Positions 1 through 8,108 of a DNA stretch of 64,000 nucleotides are shown piece by piece. The stretch lies in the NCBI RefSeq assembly GCF_013003965.1, contig NZ_CP053069.1, positions 1,829,419 to 1,893,418 of the forward strand, written 5' to 3'. The notes under the pieces were generated by a model. It was not told the origin of the DNA. It saw only the letters and a list, made by a program, of their open reading frames with translations, and ran no database searches. Each line of letters starts with the position of its first letter. Within the stretch, counting starts at the first letter, position 1. The position numbers and the translations under genes were made by a program. Origin of the DNA: Usitatibacter rugosus. Its GTDB lineage: Bacteria; Pseudomonadota; Gammaproteobacteria; Burkholderiales; Usitatibacteraceae.

Positions 1-243
1 CGAGAGCATGAGGTTCCCGTAGTGGCGGCTCGCCTGCATCAGCGTCTTGCCCGCGATGGGCGTGAGCCCCGTCTCCCCGGCGAGCCAATCGAACATGTCC
101 ACGCCGTTGCGGCCCGACTCCACTTCCTGCAGCGCGATGATGTCCGGATCGATCTCGCGGATCACGTCGCGGATGCGCTCCGGTGCGTGCTGCCGGTCGC
201 GCCCGACGGCGCCGTGCACGTTGTACGAAGCGATGCGGATCAA
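1..243 (-). CDS. Endonuclease/exonuclease/phosphatase (EEP) family protein, N-terminal fragment
   Basis: Only the first 81 codons lie in the window; the gene runs off the left edge. The protein begins IRIASYNVHGAVG and contains PDIIALQEVE, the two opening motifs of the EEP fold (Asn metal ligand in SYNVH, catalytic Glu in LQEVE), seen in exonuclease III and neutral sphingomyelinase relatives. A TTG start overlaps the TGA stop of the upstream phospholipase D gene (TTGA), which implies translational coupling. EEP proteins next to PLD/VTT proteins are a common proteobacterial pairing and are often linked to membrane lipid or nucleic acid phosphodiester hydrolysis. Substrate cannot be told from this fragment. 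Confidence 0.8.
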   Translation of the reverse strand, partial: MIRIASYNVHGAVGRDRQHAPERIRDVIREIDPDIIALQEVESGRNGVDMFDWLAGETGLTPIAGKTLMQASRHYGNLMLS

Positions 244-2366
244 GCGGGCCGCCGCGCTTTCTCGCGCAGCAGCCACCGTTGGCCCGCGAAGGCGATGCCC
301 GCGAAGACCGCGATCGCCGCGCCCACGATCCAGTAGTTCGGATGCGCACCGTTGCGCAGCGCGTCCAGCACCTGGTCGCCCAGCACCGCGGTCGCAATGA
401 GGCCCGGCAACATGCCTGCCGCGGTGCCTATCAGGAAATCACGTGCCTTCACGCGGATCGCGCCCGCGATGATGCTGACGACTTGAAAGGGCGCGATGGG
501 CACCAGGCGGACGAGGGTCATCGCCACGAGGCCGCGGCGCTGCAGGAAGTGTGTGACGCGCTCCATCCGCGGCCCGACGAAGCGATGCACCCGGTCGCGA
601 TCGAACGCGCGGCCGAGGAAGTACCCGACCATCGCCGCGAAGAGGATGCCGGAGATCGAAAGCAGCGCCCCGACCTTGGCACCGAAGGCCACGACGGAGG
701 CGAGCGTAATGAGCGGCCGCGGGAACATCACGAAGCTGGCCGGCGTGTACGCAATGAAGATGAGCGGCGCCATCCACCAGTAGTCCGAGGCCCGGTCGGC
801 CCAGTCTGCGACGGACTGCGGCGTCACGATGTCCTTCAGCGGCGTGTAGCGCCACGCCAGCGTGAGCGCGACCACGGCGAGGATCACGCCCGCGATGGGG
901 ATGATCTTCCGGCTCACGGCTTTCGTATCCCGCGGCGCGAATTCTCCGACCAGCTTGTCGAGCGAGATCGGCTTCTCGGGGTCGGCGAAGCTCGCGATCG
1001 CCTGCGAGACGCCCTCCGAGACTTCCTTGTCCTCGAGGCGGCGCATGCCGCGCTGGTCGCTGGAGAGCGCTTCCACCACGGCCGCGATGGAGCCGCGCTG
1101 CTCGAGCTCGCGCTCCACGGTCTCGATGTCGCTGTCGCAATGCTCGGCGAGCAGCGTGTCGCGCGCGGTGCGGATGGCCTTGCGGACATCGTCGCGTCCC
1201 TCGGCGTGGATCACGAGGTCGCACTCGGTATCGAGGCCCATGGAACGGTTGGAGAGGTTCGCCGATCCCACCCGCAGCCATTCGTCGTCGGCGATCATCA
1301 CCTTCGAGTGCAGGTCCACGCACGTGCCTTCCTCGAGGCCGCAAATGTCCGGATAGAAGGCGTGGAAGCGGCCGTGCTTGTCGCGCTGGCGCAGGTCTTT
1401 CACGATGTGCGTGCGCAGCAGGTGCATCGTCACTTCCTCGAGCCAGCCGTGCGAGAGCTTGCGGGTCACGAGCACGATCTCGGGGCCGTCGGGCTCGTCG
1501 AGCCGTGCGCCCAGCGCCTTGCCGATCGCCTCCGACGTGAAGTACTGGTTCTCGAGGTAGATGTAGTCCTTGGCCTTGGCGATCATGTCGAGGTAGAGCT
1601 TCTCGACGTCGCGGATTTCCTTCTCGCCTTCCTGTTCCGGATACGTGCAGGCAACGCCCACGTTCACGTCGGTGAACTGCGGCTCGATGTGCTCCGGCCA
1701 CGGATCCTGCGTGGTGGGGAAGGTGCGGATCGTCTCGCCGGTCGCGAAGCGCCAACGCTGCCGGGCCACGCGTGCCACGGCCGAAGCGGCCTCGCCGTCG
1801 ACCAGCATCATCACGTCATGGAAGGGCGGGTAGCCGTTGCCGTCGCAGCAGCGGCGGGAATCCTTGGGCTTGTGGTCGTGCGTGTCCCAGCGCTTCGAGG
1901 TGATGTCCAGGCCGCCGACGAACGCGATCTTGTCGTCGATCACCAGGATCTTCTGGTGGTGCGAGCCCGCGAAGGGGTGGGTGTCGTCGTAGCGGAACTG
2001 GACGTGACGATGCGGCTTCCAGCTCAGGCCGTAGGTCGGCGGGAATTCCCGGTCGGTGCCGAACACCATCGGGTAATCCCAGTCGAGGATGCGGATGCGA
2101 AGGCGCCGGCGCTTGCGTGCAAGCTGGTTCAGGAACTCCCCGATCGGCTTGGAGCCTTTGCCGCTCTCGTCGTACTCGAGGAAAGTGCGACTGTCGAAGT
2201 CCCACGCTAGGAGAAGGATGGATCGCTCGGCCTTCTCCATGGCCGCCGCCGCGGCCTCGAAGTAGTTTTCCCCGTCGACGACCATCGACGCGCGCGACGC
2301 GCGGCCCACCGACCGGCAATTTGTGCCGGGCTGGCAAACGATTCCCGCCTGAGTGTGCCTGTCCAT
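240..2366 (-). CDS. Phospholipase D-family protein with C-terminal VTT/DedA membrane domain
   Basis: A 708-residue protein with two HKD motifs: HHQKILVIDD near residue 136 and HSKVMIADD near residue 350, each followed by the usual Gly-Ser/Asn segment (GSANLSNRS after the second). These mark the PLD superfamily (cardiolipin synthase, phospholipase D, phosphodiesterases). From about residue 490 it becomes a multi-pass membrane region with the conserved VTT/SNARE-associated pattern (FPRPLITLASVVAFG, LVRLVPIAPFQVVSIIAG). The two-domain layout is known in proteobacteria and suggests phosphatidyl-group hydrolysis or transfer at the inner membrane. The ATG start was chosen because the family-typical opening (a GxNC segment before LVDGExYF) is kept. 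It is coupled to the EEP gene downstream. The exact lipid substrate is unknown. Confidence 0.88.
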   Translation of the reverse strand: MDRHTQAGIVCQPGTNCRSVGRASRASMVVDGENYFEAAAAAMEKAERSILLLAWDFDSRTFLEYDESGKGSKPIGEFLNQLARKRRRLRIRILDWDYPMVFGTDREFPPTYGLSWKPHRHVQFRYDDTHPFAGSHHQKILVIDDKIAFVGGLDITSKRWDTHDHKPKDSRRCCDGNGYPPFHDVMMLVDGEAASAVARVARQRWRFATGETIRTFPTTQDPWPEHIEPQFTDVNVGVACTYPEQEGEKEIRDVEKLYLDMIAKAKDYIYLENQYFTSEAIGKALGARLDEPDGPEIVLVTRKLSHGWLEEVTMHLLRTHIVKDLRQRDKHGRFHAFYPDICGLEEGTCVDLHSKVMIADDEWLRVGSANLSNRSMGLDTECDLVIHAEGRDDVRKAIRTARDTLLAEHCDSDIETVERELEQRGSIAAVVEALSSDQRGMRRLEDKEVSEGVSQAIASFADPEKPISLDKLVGEFAPRDTKAVSRKIIPIAGVILAVVALTLAWRYTPLKDIVTPQSVADWADRASDYWWMAPLIFIAYTPASFVMFPRPLITLASVVAFGAKVGALLSISGILFAAMVGYFLGRAFDRDRVHRFVGPRMERVTHFLQRRGLVAMTLVRLVPIAPFQVVSIIAGAIRVKARDFLIGTAAGMLPGLIATAVLGDQVLDALRNGAHPNYWIVGAAIAVFAGIAFAGQRWLLREKARRPA

Positions 2367-2474
2367 GAGTGCAAATATGGCCCGGGAGGGCTGCGCCCCC
2401 GCCTCAGCCGATGCCTAAAGCTGTGTCAGACGTGTCCGATCAGCTATAATTGCGGGCTGTTTTCGCGTGTCACC

Positions 2475-2565
<91 letters not shown>

Positions 2566-2659
2566 CCTTGCCCTATTGATATGTTTATAAAGAACAATTG
2601 TCGATAGTGGCAGCGGCAACCCACAAAACCGCCCTCAATTCCAGACGCGCACCCCACAC

Positions 2660-3448
2660 ATGCTCCCCGTTCTGCGGGCGACTCGCTATGACGGTAGGTT
2701 GAAGGTGGGGAAGACTAGACCCATCTTGATTTCAGCTACGGCTGAAGATGGCTCTGAGCACGACGTTGTGGTGAAATTTGCTCACAGGATGGAGCGGGGC
2801 TGGCCCGGGATTCTGGCCGAGGCCATGGCAGCGATGCTCGCTCGGGATCTTGGAATGGGCGTCCCTACGCCATTTGCGATTCGAATCAGCGAAGCGTTCG
2901 TAAGCTCTATAGTGGAGCCGGAAGCGGCCGAAGACTTCATGAAGGCCATGCCGGTAACCTTCGGGACTGAATTGCTGGTCGGAATGAATGCGATTTCTAC
3001 GGACACGCCGTTCTCTGATGCCTTGATTGCCCAGGCTGGCGACGCCTTTGCTTTCGATGTCGCCTTGGACAATACCGACAGGCGCCTTGAGAACCCCAAT
3101 TGCCTATGTGACGGTAAGCGGATGGTCCTTCTGGACCACGAACTTACGTTCTTCTTTGGCACGCTCTTCTGGCAGGAGCCATGGAACGTCGGGGCACTGG
3201 AGACGTGGAAGGCGGGTGTCCCGCACCTCTTCTATTCTAGGATTCGCGGGAAGAACCTCAGCTTCACTCGCTTAAGCACGGCGCTAGGGGGCGTGACTCC
3301 GCAGCAGTGCGACGCATACGTTGCGGCGCTGCCGGATGAGTGGCGTGCCGACTTTTACGAGGAGGCGCAGGAAATGGCTGACTACATTAAGGCGCTGGTT
3401 GCAAATGCCCCAGCGGTAATCACCGAAGTAAGGAGGGTGTTGGCATGA
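2660..3448 (+). CDS. HipA-like kinase-fold protein (HipA_2 type)
   Basis: A 262-residue protein with a reduced HipA-like kinase pattern. A Lys sits in HDVVVKFAHR (residues ~34-43) where the ATP-binding Lys is expected. A catalytic-loop equivalent DNTDRRLENPN lies near residue 138, and LLDHELTFFF near 156 stands in for the DFG metal site. HipA proteins are Ser/Thr kinases of toxin-antitoxin systems; the short HipA_2-like subgroup lacks the N-terminal HipB-contact subdomain and typically sits beside a DUF3037 gene, as here. No HipB-like antitoxin is present. The next gene overlaps by ATGA, so at least two genes are co-translated. The activity is inferred from motifs only. Confidence 0.72.
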   Translation: MLPVLRATRYDGRLKVGKTRPILISATAEDGSEHDVVVKFAHRMERGWPGILAEAMAAMLARDLGMGVPTPFAIRISEAFVSSIVEPEAAEDFMKAMPVTFGTELLVGMNAISTDTPFSDALIAQAGDAFAFDVALDNTDRRLENPNCLCDGKRMVLLDHELTFFFGTLFWQEPWNVGALETWKAGVPHLFYSRIRGKNLSFTRLSTALGGVTPQQCDAYVAALPDEWRADFYEEAQEMADYIKALVANAPAVITEVRRVLA

Positions 3449-4098
3449 GCGAGATCCAGTACACCTACGTACCTCTTCGATACGTTCACGACATGACCAC
3501 GAGGGAGTTCGTAAATGTGGGCGTGGTCGTCCATTCGGCATCGGCCCGATTTGTCGGCGCCATGTGTGCCGTGACGTTCCCACGAGTTCTTGCCATGTTC
3601 CCCAACGTGGACCCTGGCCATCTGCAGCACATGCTGAGCCACATCCAAGCCCAAGTGGAGATCCTCAACAGTCGAGTCAAGCTTGACCCTCAGGGCAAGT
3701 CTTTTCGGCGGATTGAGGAGTTGGTCACCTCCGTTCTCCCGCGAGACGAGAGTTCACTGCAATGGGGTGAGGCCGGGGCCGGCATTACTGATGATCCCAG
3801 GAAGGCCCTCGCGAAACTCTTTGAGCGACTGGTGACCAAGTACGAATCACGAGTTGCCGGCGCGAGCACGCATGTGGTGAGTGACTCGACAACTGCGTTC
3901 GTGTTGATGGATAGCCATAAGAGTTGGACAAAGGCCCGACTCCTACGAACCGGCGGTGGCATGTACCCCGAACGAATCACGGGTGGGGGCGCCATTGCGG
4001 CGGGGTGTTTAGTGGTCTCGCGCTCGGCGATGAAGGGGGATCATGCTCGAGCACTCGAGAATCATTCCAACAAGCTAGGAGATGTTGTAAGTGGCTGA
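3445..4098 (+). CDS. DUF3037 family protein
   Basis: A 217-residue protein opening with IQYTYVPLRYVHD and REFVNVGVVVHS, the hallmark N-terminal pattern of DUF3037 (an aromatic-rich strand followed by E-x-x-N-x-G-V). The family has no established biochemical role but is recurrently encoded next to small HipA-like kinases, exactly as here. Its start overlaps the kinase stop by 4 nt and its own stop overlaps the GTG start of the SecB-like gene by 8 nt. No signal peptide or membrane segment is visible. It may be a partner, substrate or regulator of the kinase (inference). Confidence 0.75.
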   Translation: MSEIQYTYVPLRYVHDMTTREFVNVGVVVHSASARFVGAMCAVTFPRVLAMFPNVDPGHLQHMLSHIQAQVEILNSRVKLDPQGKSFRRIEELVTSVLPRDESSLQWGEAGAGITDDPRKALAKLFERLVTKYESRVAGASTHVVSDSTTAFVLMDSHKSWTKARLLRTGGGMYPERITGGGAIAAGCLVVSRSAMKGDHARALENHSNKLGDVVSG

Positions 4099-4618
4099 GA
4101 CCAAACTTGTTCAGGGCATCGTTCAAATCGGCCTGAACGCGGTTCAGACAAGGCATACGCGGGTTAATGAGGTGCACGTCACCGCTAATCCGCTGTTTGA
4201 GGCAGCGCAGCCGGGTGCTGCGCTTTTGCTCCCGGAAGGCATCTCGATGGGCATAGAGACCGCCTTCGGCAGGATCGAGCAAGCGGGCAACCCAGTCTTC
4301 GTTGGGAAGCTAACGCTTGAACTTGGCGATCAAGGGGAGCGGCAGAAGCTGACGCCCTATAATTTTAGGGTGATCGCCGAGGGGCTGTTCGAGGTTGTGT
4401 TGGTAGCCCCTGAAGTTAATCTGGAGCAGTTCGTCGCGCTTCACGGGGGTTCAGCGTTGATGTCAGTTGCGCGTGAGACTGTAGCAACCATCACGGCGCG
4501 GTCGGTCCACGGTCCGATGTTCATCCCGAGCGTGATCTTTGCGAAGCCTGGTCTTTTCTCGGTTAACCCGAGCGGGGTTTTGGCCACGGAGCCCGCGCCA
4601 AAGTCTGAGAAGGCGTAA
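4091..4618 (+). CDS. SecB-like chaperone
   Basis: A 175-residue protein with a GTG start that overlaps the DUF3037 stop. The C-terminal half matches the SecB layout: GLFEVVLVAPEVNL, then a GGSALMSVARETVATITARS helix, then GPMFIPSVIFAKP. In SecB the equivalent stretch is ...LFPYARE...VTRG.FP.L.L.PVNF. SecB holds unfolded clients; SecB-like paralogues act as antitoxin chaperones in TAC toxin-antitoxin modules. Position in a coupled trio with a HipA-like kinase suggests a dedicated chaperone rather than the housekeeping SecB, which would normally sit near grxC/gpsA. Similarity was judged by eye from one conserved block, so the assignment is moderate. Confidence 0.55.
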   Translation: MAETKLVQGIVQIGLNAVQTRHTRVNEVHVTANPLFEAAQPGAALLLPEGISMGIETAFGRIEQAGNPVFVGKLTLELGDQGERQKLTPYNFRVIAEGLFEVVLVAPEVNLEQFVALHGGSALMSVARETVATITARSVHGPMFIPSVIFAKPGLFSVNPSGVLATEPAPKSEKA

Positions 4619-4633
4619 TTCTTCGCCGGGGCC

Positions 4634-5047
4634 TCAGATCCGTTTCCGAATGAGCCCAGTGCTTTCGTTCACGTCGAAGCCCGTTCGTCGGTACCACCCG
4701 GGCAGCGTCCCTTGTGCACGCTGCATCTCTCCCCAAAGTTCGACGATCCCCCTCCGCCGCAGCTCCAGAACGACCTGATCTAGTAGGTAGGCGCCCGCGC
4801 CGCGACCGCGATAGTCAACACGCACTCCAAGGAAACGCGCTGGCCGGAACGGATGGATCCCGTCCTCCACGAGTACGATGTCGAAAAGCCGCGCGCGTCC
4901 GTCCTCGACGCCCACGTTGGCGTGACCGATCGGAATTGCTGCCCAAAGCAACCACGCTCTGATGTTCACCTCGTCCGCGTCGAACTCCACGCGGAGGTCT
5001 CGATGGCCGAGCTTCCTTGGGACTCTCACTCGAATACGCAATGCCAC
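4634..5047 (-). CDS. GNAT-family N-acetyltransferase
   Basis: A 137-residue protein with GNAT motif A, LGVRVDYRGRGAGAYLLD (the R-G-x-G-A acetyl-CoA pyrophosphate loop), at about residues 74-91, followed by a helix and the motif-B-like WYRRTGFDV near the C-terminus. GNAT enzymes transfer acetyl from acetyl-CoA to amines on antibiotics, proteins or metabolites; the substrate is unknown. A GTG start was chosen; it overlaps the end of the upstream small gene by 22 nt, so the two are probably co-transcribed. It converges on the SecB-like gene with a 15-nt gap. Confidence 0.75.
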   Translation of the reverse strand: MALRIRVRVPRKLGHRDLRVEFDADEVNIRAWLLWAAIPIGHANVGVEDGRARLFDIVLVEDGIHPFRPARFLGVRVDYRGRGAGAYLLDQVVLELRRRGIVELWGEMQRAQGTLPGWYRRTGFDVNESTGLIRKRI

Positions 5048-5316
5048 TCCTGCACGTAGGCTGCGCCGTCGATCGATTCAAATCCCCGCAGCATCATGCC
5101 GCGGTCGGTGAGCGCAGCTAGAACCGGCTCGTAAAGCGGTGGAACTATGTGGGCATTTTCCGGCCCCGATTTGCGGAGAGTGGCTGCAGTGATGCTCTCG
5201 TACCCGCCCGGTTGAGTCTGTATCCCTATAGTCCCGGTGTGCCCCTCACCCCCGATGGGCCCTCTCGCGATCGGCTTCCTTCCTCGATCTCTCATCCTGT
5301 AGACGCGAATCGGCAT
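5026..5316 (-). CDS. Small protein of unknown function
   Basis: A 96-residue protein starting MPIRVYRMRDRG. I do not recognise its family. No signal peptide, membrane segment or catalytic motif is evident; it is rich in Gly and Ile in the first half and ends YVQEWHCVFE. The start was placed at this ATG because the first 11 codons, plus about 25 nt of leader, recur at 6644-6700, which marks the true 5' end; a longer frame extends upstream without support. The stop lies inside the following GNAT gene, so the pair forms a two-gene unit. Confidence 0.5.
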   Translation of the reverse strand: MPIRVYRMRDRGRKPIARGPIGGEGHTGTIGIQTQPGGYESITAATLRKSGPENAHIVPPLYEPVLAALTDRGMMLRGFESIDGAAYVQEWHCVFE

Positions 5317-5340
5317 GGGCGGAATCGTAGCGGCTGCTGC
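5284..5340 (-). repeat. Duplicated gene-start segment, copy 1
   Basis: This covers the first 11 codons (MPIRVYRMRD plus one) and about 25 nt of upstream leader of the small unknown gene. A clearly similar segment, with the same 10-residue opening and leader bases, occurs at 6644-6700 on the same strand. Confidence 0.55.
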
Positions 5341-5631
5341 GCCAGTTGCTGCAAGTCGCCCGTGAGTGTGGGTATCTCGCCTCTCTATCGGTGGTGAATC
5401 GCCTGATATCCACAATCACTGAAATCGAAAGAATCTTCAGAGAGTACTGTCTTGCGCGTTGGGGAGGGGCGGTGGAGGATTCCGCGATGGACGTCCACCT
5501 CCAAGCCCGAATGCACCGGACGCACGGTCGGCCCATAGCGCCCTAGCTCTTCGAGCTAGGATGCTCGTGGAGGCTGGCGCCTTGGCGATTGCCCAAGGTC
5601 ATCGCGTTATCGACGTGCGTGAGGAGTGATG
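5317..5631. other. Intergenic spacer with a small hairpin
   Basis: No convincing gene in about 315 bases between two divergent genes. It contains a perfect 8-bp inverted repeat with a 3-nt loop at 5542-5560 (CCTAGCTC/GAGCTAGG), not followed by a T-run, so it is not an obvious terminator. The Shine-Dalgarno sequence GAGGAG of the cyclase-like gene lies at 5621-5626. Confidence 0.5.
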
Positions 5632-6582
5632 ATGGCGACAAGCGGAGCAGCCACAAAGGCTGACGATCTAGGTCCGATTCAGATCCACAACTACTGCGCA
5701 TGCTTCATCGACCTTCTGGGCCAACGCGACGCACTCGCGAAAGAGAGCCTGGTCCCGAAATTCGCTACCCCAGAAGACGAGGCGAATTTCATCGCCACAG
5801 TTCGGAAGACCGTTGGAGCCCTCTACGTACTCCAGGATCGAGCGTCGGTCATGCTCCAGACGGCGCACGATTTACAGAGATCTTTGGATTCACCGTTGCG
5901 GGCATCGTTGCCATCGGCCCAACAGGCCGAATGGGATCTAATGTTCCCTACGGACGTTCGCACGCAACGGTGGTCCGATGGGCTCCTGCTCTTTGCCAGC
6001 CTAGGCAACGAAAAAATCAAGTGTCACGTGAACGAGGTCTTTGATCTCATCGCGCTTTCAGGCGCCCTAATCATGTTCGGCTTGGCTTCGAAGCGTCCCA
6101 TTCGTGGGTCGTTGGAGGTCTCTTGGGGAGTCGAGCTTCACGATGGTGAGCTGACAGGCGCAGTGGTGGCACGCGCATACGAGCTCGAAAGCGAGGTCGC
6201 CGGATATCCGAGAATTGTCGTTGGCCCACATGCCATGAATTACTTAAGGGCGCACGCAAGCAACGAGGACAAGAGCGTCTTCGCGCGCAATGATCGTGCG
6301 CTCGCCCAGCTTTGCCTGAGCATGCTCATACGGGATGAGGACGGAACCGCGATCGTTCACTACCTTGGACAGTCCTTCGCCGACTCAGTTGGCGCCGATT
6401 GGGCTGGTGGTCTCTATGATCGTGCTCGGACCTTTGTGCATGAAGAATTAGAGCGGTTCCGCGAGACGTCGAACACTAAGCTTGCATGGCGATACACCCA
6501 ACTCTATCGATACATCCTTGCCTTCCCGCCGGCGGACGGCGCCGCTCCAACCGCAACGACGGCTCAGAGCGCCGCGACCTGA
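5632..6582 (+). CDS. Divergent class III nucleotide cyclase-like protein
   Basis: A 316-residue soluble protein. FIDLLGQRDAL (residues ~25-35) resembles the first metal-binding strand of class III cyclases. RWSDGLLLFASL (~112-123) matches the beta-hairpin that carries the second Asp. IRGSLEVSWGVELHDGELTG and then VVARAYELES match the later R-x-G-I-x-x-G strand and the helix ending in ...A-x-x-LE. This layout occurs in cyclase-like proteins, including anti-phage Pycsar cyclases, but no PycTM or TIR effector gene follows. The third ATG of a GTG-ATG-ATG run was chosen as start because GAGGAG sits 5 nt upstream. The nucleotide product is unknown, and the protein could be a catalytically dead relative. 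Confidence 0.45.
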   Translation: MATSGAATKADDLGPIQIHNYCACFIDLLGQRDALAKESLVPKFATPEDEANFIATVRKTVGALYVLQDRASVMLQTAHDLQRSLDSPLRASLPSAQQAEWDLMFPTDVRTQRWSDGLLLFASLGNEKIKCHVNEVFDLIALSGALIMFGLASKRPIRGSLEVSWGVELHDGELTGAVVARAYELESEVAGYPRIVVGPHAMNYLRAHASNEDKSVFARNDRALAQLCLSMLIRDEDGTAIVHYLGQSFADSVGADWAGGLYDRARTFVHEELERFRETSNTKLAWRYTQLYRYILAFPPADGAAPTATTAQSAAT

Positions 6583-6643
6583 GCGTGGGCACACTCGCGT
6601 CCGAATTGCGACAAGAACTGCAGCGGAGCCCAGCCCAGTGAGA

Positions 6644-6700
6644 CTCGTCTCTCATTCGATAGACGCGGATTGGCATGTCGAGAATGGTAGCTGCTTTGCG
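6644..6700 (-). pseudogene. Gene-start remnant (duplicate of the small unknown gene's 5' end)
   Basis: The minus strand reads MPIRVYRMRDE from an ATG at 6676, then diverges at once from the intact copy at 5026-5316. Leader bases upstream of the ATG are also similar. The open frame continues to about 6476 but lies inside the cyclase-like gene and has no similarity to the intact protein. It is most likely a broken relic or a mobile leader segment. Confidence 0.5.
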
Positions 6701-6795
6701 TCCATGCAAATTCACTCTCAACAATTTGTGGATATGCTCCGCATTGCGCGTGCCTTAGAGCAAGGTTGTTCCCATGCCAAACCAAGGGGGCGGAA

Positions 6796-7827
6796 ATGAA
6801 GATCCAGTTGAGCGCAGTTTCACTGGCTCTCGCCATTGGTGGTTGTGCGACTAGCCCAGGAGGAACGGGCCCTTCGGCACCCGCGATTGTTGATCCGGTC
6901 TACACGCGCCCTCAACAACTCGTAGAGATAGAGCCTGGCCGCCGACTCAACCTCTATTGCACTGGGTCGGGCTCTCCGACCGTGATGTTCGATGCGGGAC
7001 AGACAGCGGAGACGAGCGAGTGGGGTCTGGTGCAGCCGGTGATTGCGGCGAAGACGAGAGCTTGTTCCTATGATCGCGCCGGCGTTGGCTTCAGTGACGG
7101 ACCGAGGCGCCCGAGCTCGAGCGCGAACATCGTTGATGACTTGCGTCGCCTTCTTGCCGCAGCGGGAGTACCGCCTCCCTACATACTCGTGGGGCATTCC
7201 TATGGCGGGATGAACATCAAGCTGTTCGCCTACCAGCATCCGTCCGAAGTCGCTGGCATGGTCTTCGTAGATCCGTCGCATGAGGATCAACGCCTCAGGT
7301 ACTTGAGGCTGAATCCCAAACAACCTACAGAGCTTGAGAACGATCAGAAGAAGCTCGAACCAATTCTCGCGATGCGTCGCGAGTGCATCGCCGCCGCACC
7401 CGCCGGGTTCACTCCCGGAACGGAGCTTTACTCCAAGTGCGTGGGAGAACCTGATTCCCGCTTCAGCGAGGCGATCAACGCCGCGCATCTGAAGTCCTAT
7501 GAAGCTGTCGGCTATCAGCGGGCCACGATGAGTGAAGAAGAGGCAATCTTCCACGCTAGTGCCCAGCAGTTGCGCGACGCACGGCGCAGTCTGGGGGACA
7601 TTCCAATCATTGTCCTCACGAGCGACACTCGCGGGCTGGGCAGTCCGGAAAAAGAACCGCCGAACGATCCTCACTTCAGACTGTGGTTCGTACTCCACGA
7701 CGACGTCGCCGCTCTGTCCACTCGAGGAAGCAACCGACTTGTTCGCCAATCGGGACATCTCGTCCACACCGACCAACCAAAAGCAGTGAGTGATGCGATT
7801 CTTGAGGTTCTCAGGCTGACGCGCTAG
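6796..7827 (+). CDS. Alpha/beta-hydrolase lipoprotein
   Basis: A 343-residue protein with a lipoprotein signal peptide (KIQLSAVSLALAIGGCATS; Cys-17 is the expected lipidated residue). It shows the alpha/beta-hydrolase fold: an oxyanion strand (PTVMFDAGQTAETSEW), SYDRAGVGFSDGP, the nucleophile elbow GHSYGG (residues ~134-139), and a C-terminal catalytic His in SGHLVHTDQP. The serine hydrolase is probably membrane-anchored in the periplasm; substrate unknown. The ATG at 6796 was chosen for the signal peptide and the upstream AAGGGGGCGG Shine-Dalgarno; a start 30 nt earlier would bury the signal. The second hydrolase lipoprotein downstream may be functionally related. Confidence 0.82.
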   Translation: MKIQLSAVSLALAIGGCATSPGGTGPSAPAIVDPVYTRPQQLVEIEPGRRLNLYCTGSGSPTVMFDAGQTAETSEWGLVQPVIAAKTRACSYDRAGVGFSDGPRRPSSSANIVDDLRRLLAAAGVPPPYILVGHSYGGMNIKLFAYQHPSEVAGMVFVDPSHEDQRLRYLRLNPKQPTELENDQKKLEPILAMRRECIAAAPAGFTPGTELYSKCVGEPDSRFSEAINAAHLKSYEAVGYQRATMSEEEAIFHASAQQLRDARRSLGDIPIIVLTSDTRGLGSPEKEPPNDPHFRLWFVLHDDVAALSTRGSNRLVRQSGHLVHTDQPKAVSDAILEVLRLTR

Positions 7828-8018
7828 ATCCGCAACAGGCTCCGAGTGATATCGCCTTGCCACAGCTAGCGCGGGGGAGACGCTTCCGAGATGGATGCCC
7901 TCCTCACCGCGTAGATGGCATCACAGCTTGATCGCGTCAACAAAATCTTAACTTCCTCTGAACGGCGGATTCCGCAGTTCCGCCGGCGGACGAAGAAGTT
8001 GAATTGTTGGGAGGCAAT

Positions 8019-8093
8019 ATGCCGAATATTCACCAGACTATTTGGCACGACGAATCGCAGAGTCCCTCGGATAAGAGTTACAACCAACAATGA
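8019..8093 (+). CDS. Possible 24-codon small ORF
   Basis: A short frame, MPNIHQTIWHDESQ..., with a good Shine-Dalgarno (GGGAGG) 4-5 nt before the ATG, ending 15 nt before the start of the downstream hydrolase gene. The surrounding 7828-8108 stretch has no other gene. It could be a leader peptide or a chance frame; only the ribosome-binding site and position support it. Confidence 0.25.
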   Translation: MPNIHQTIWHDESQSPSDKSYNQQ

Positions 8094-8108
8094 GAGAGGC
8101 GGTGGCGC

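Noticed and set aside
183-2210. A 675-codon plus-strand frame opposite the phospholipase gene
   Set aside because: Low-complexity Arg/Asp/His product; the opposite strand has clear HKD and VTT motifs.
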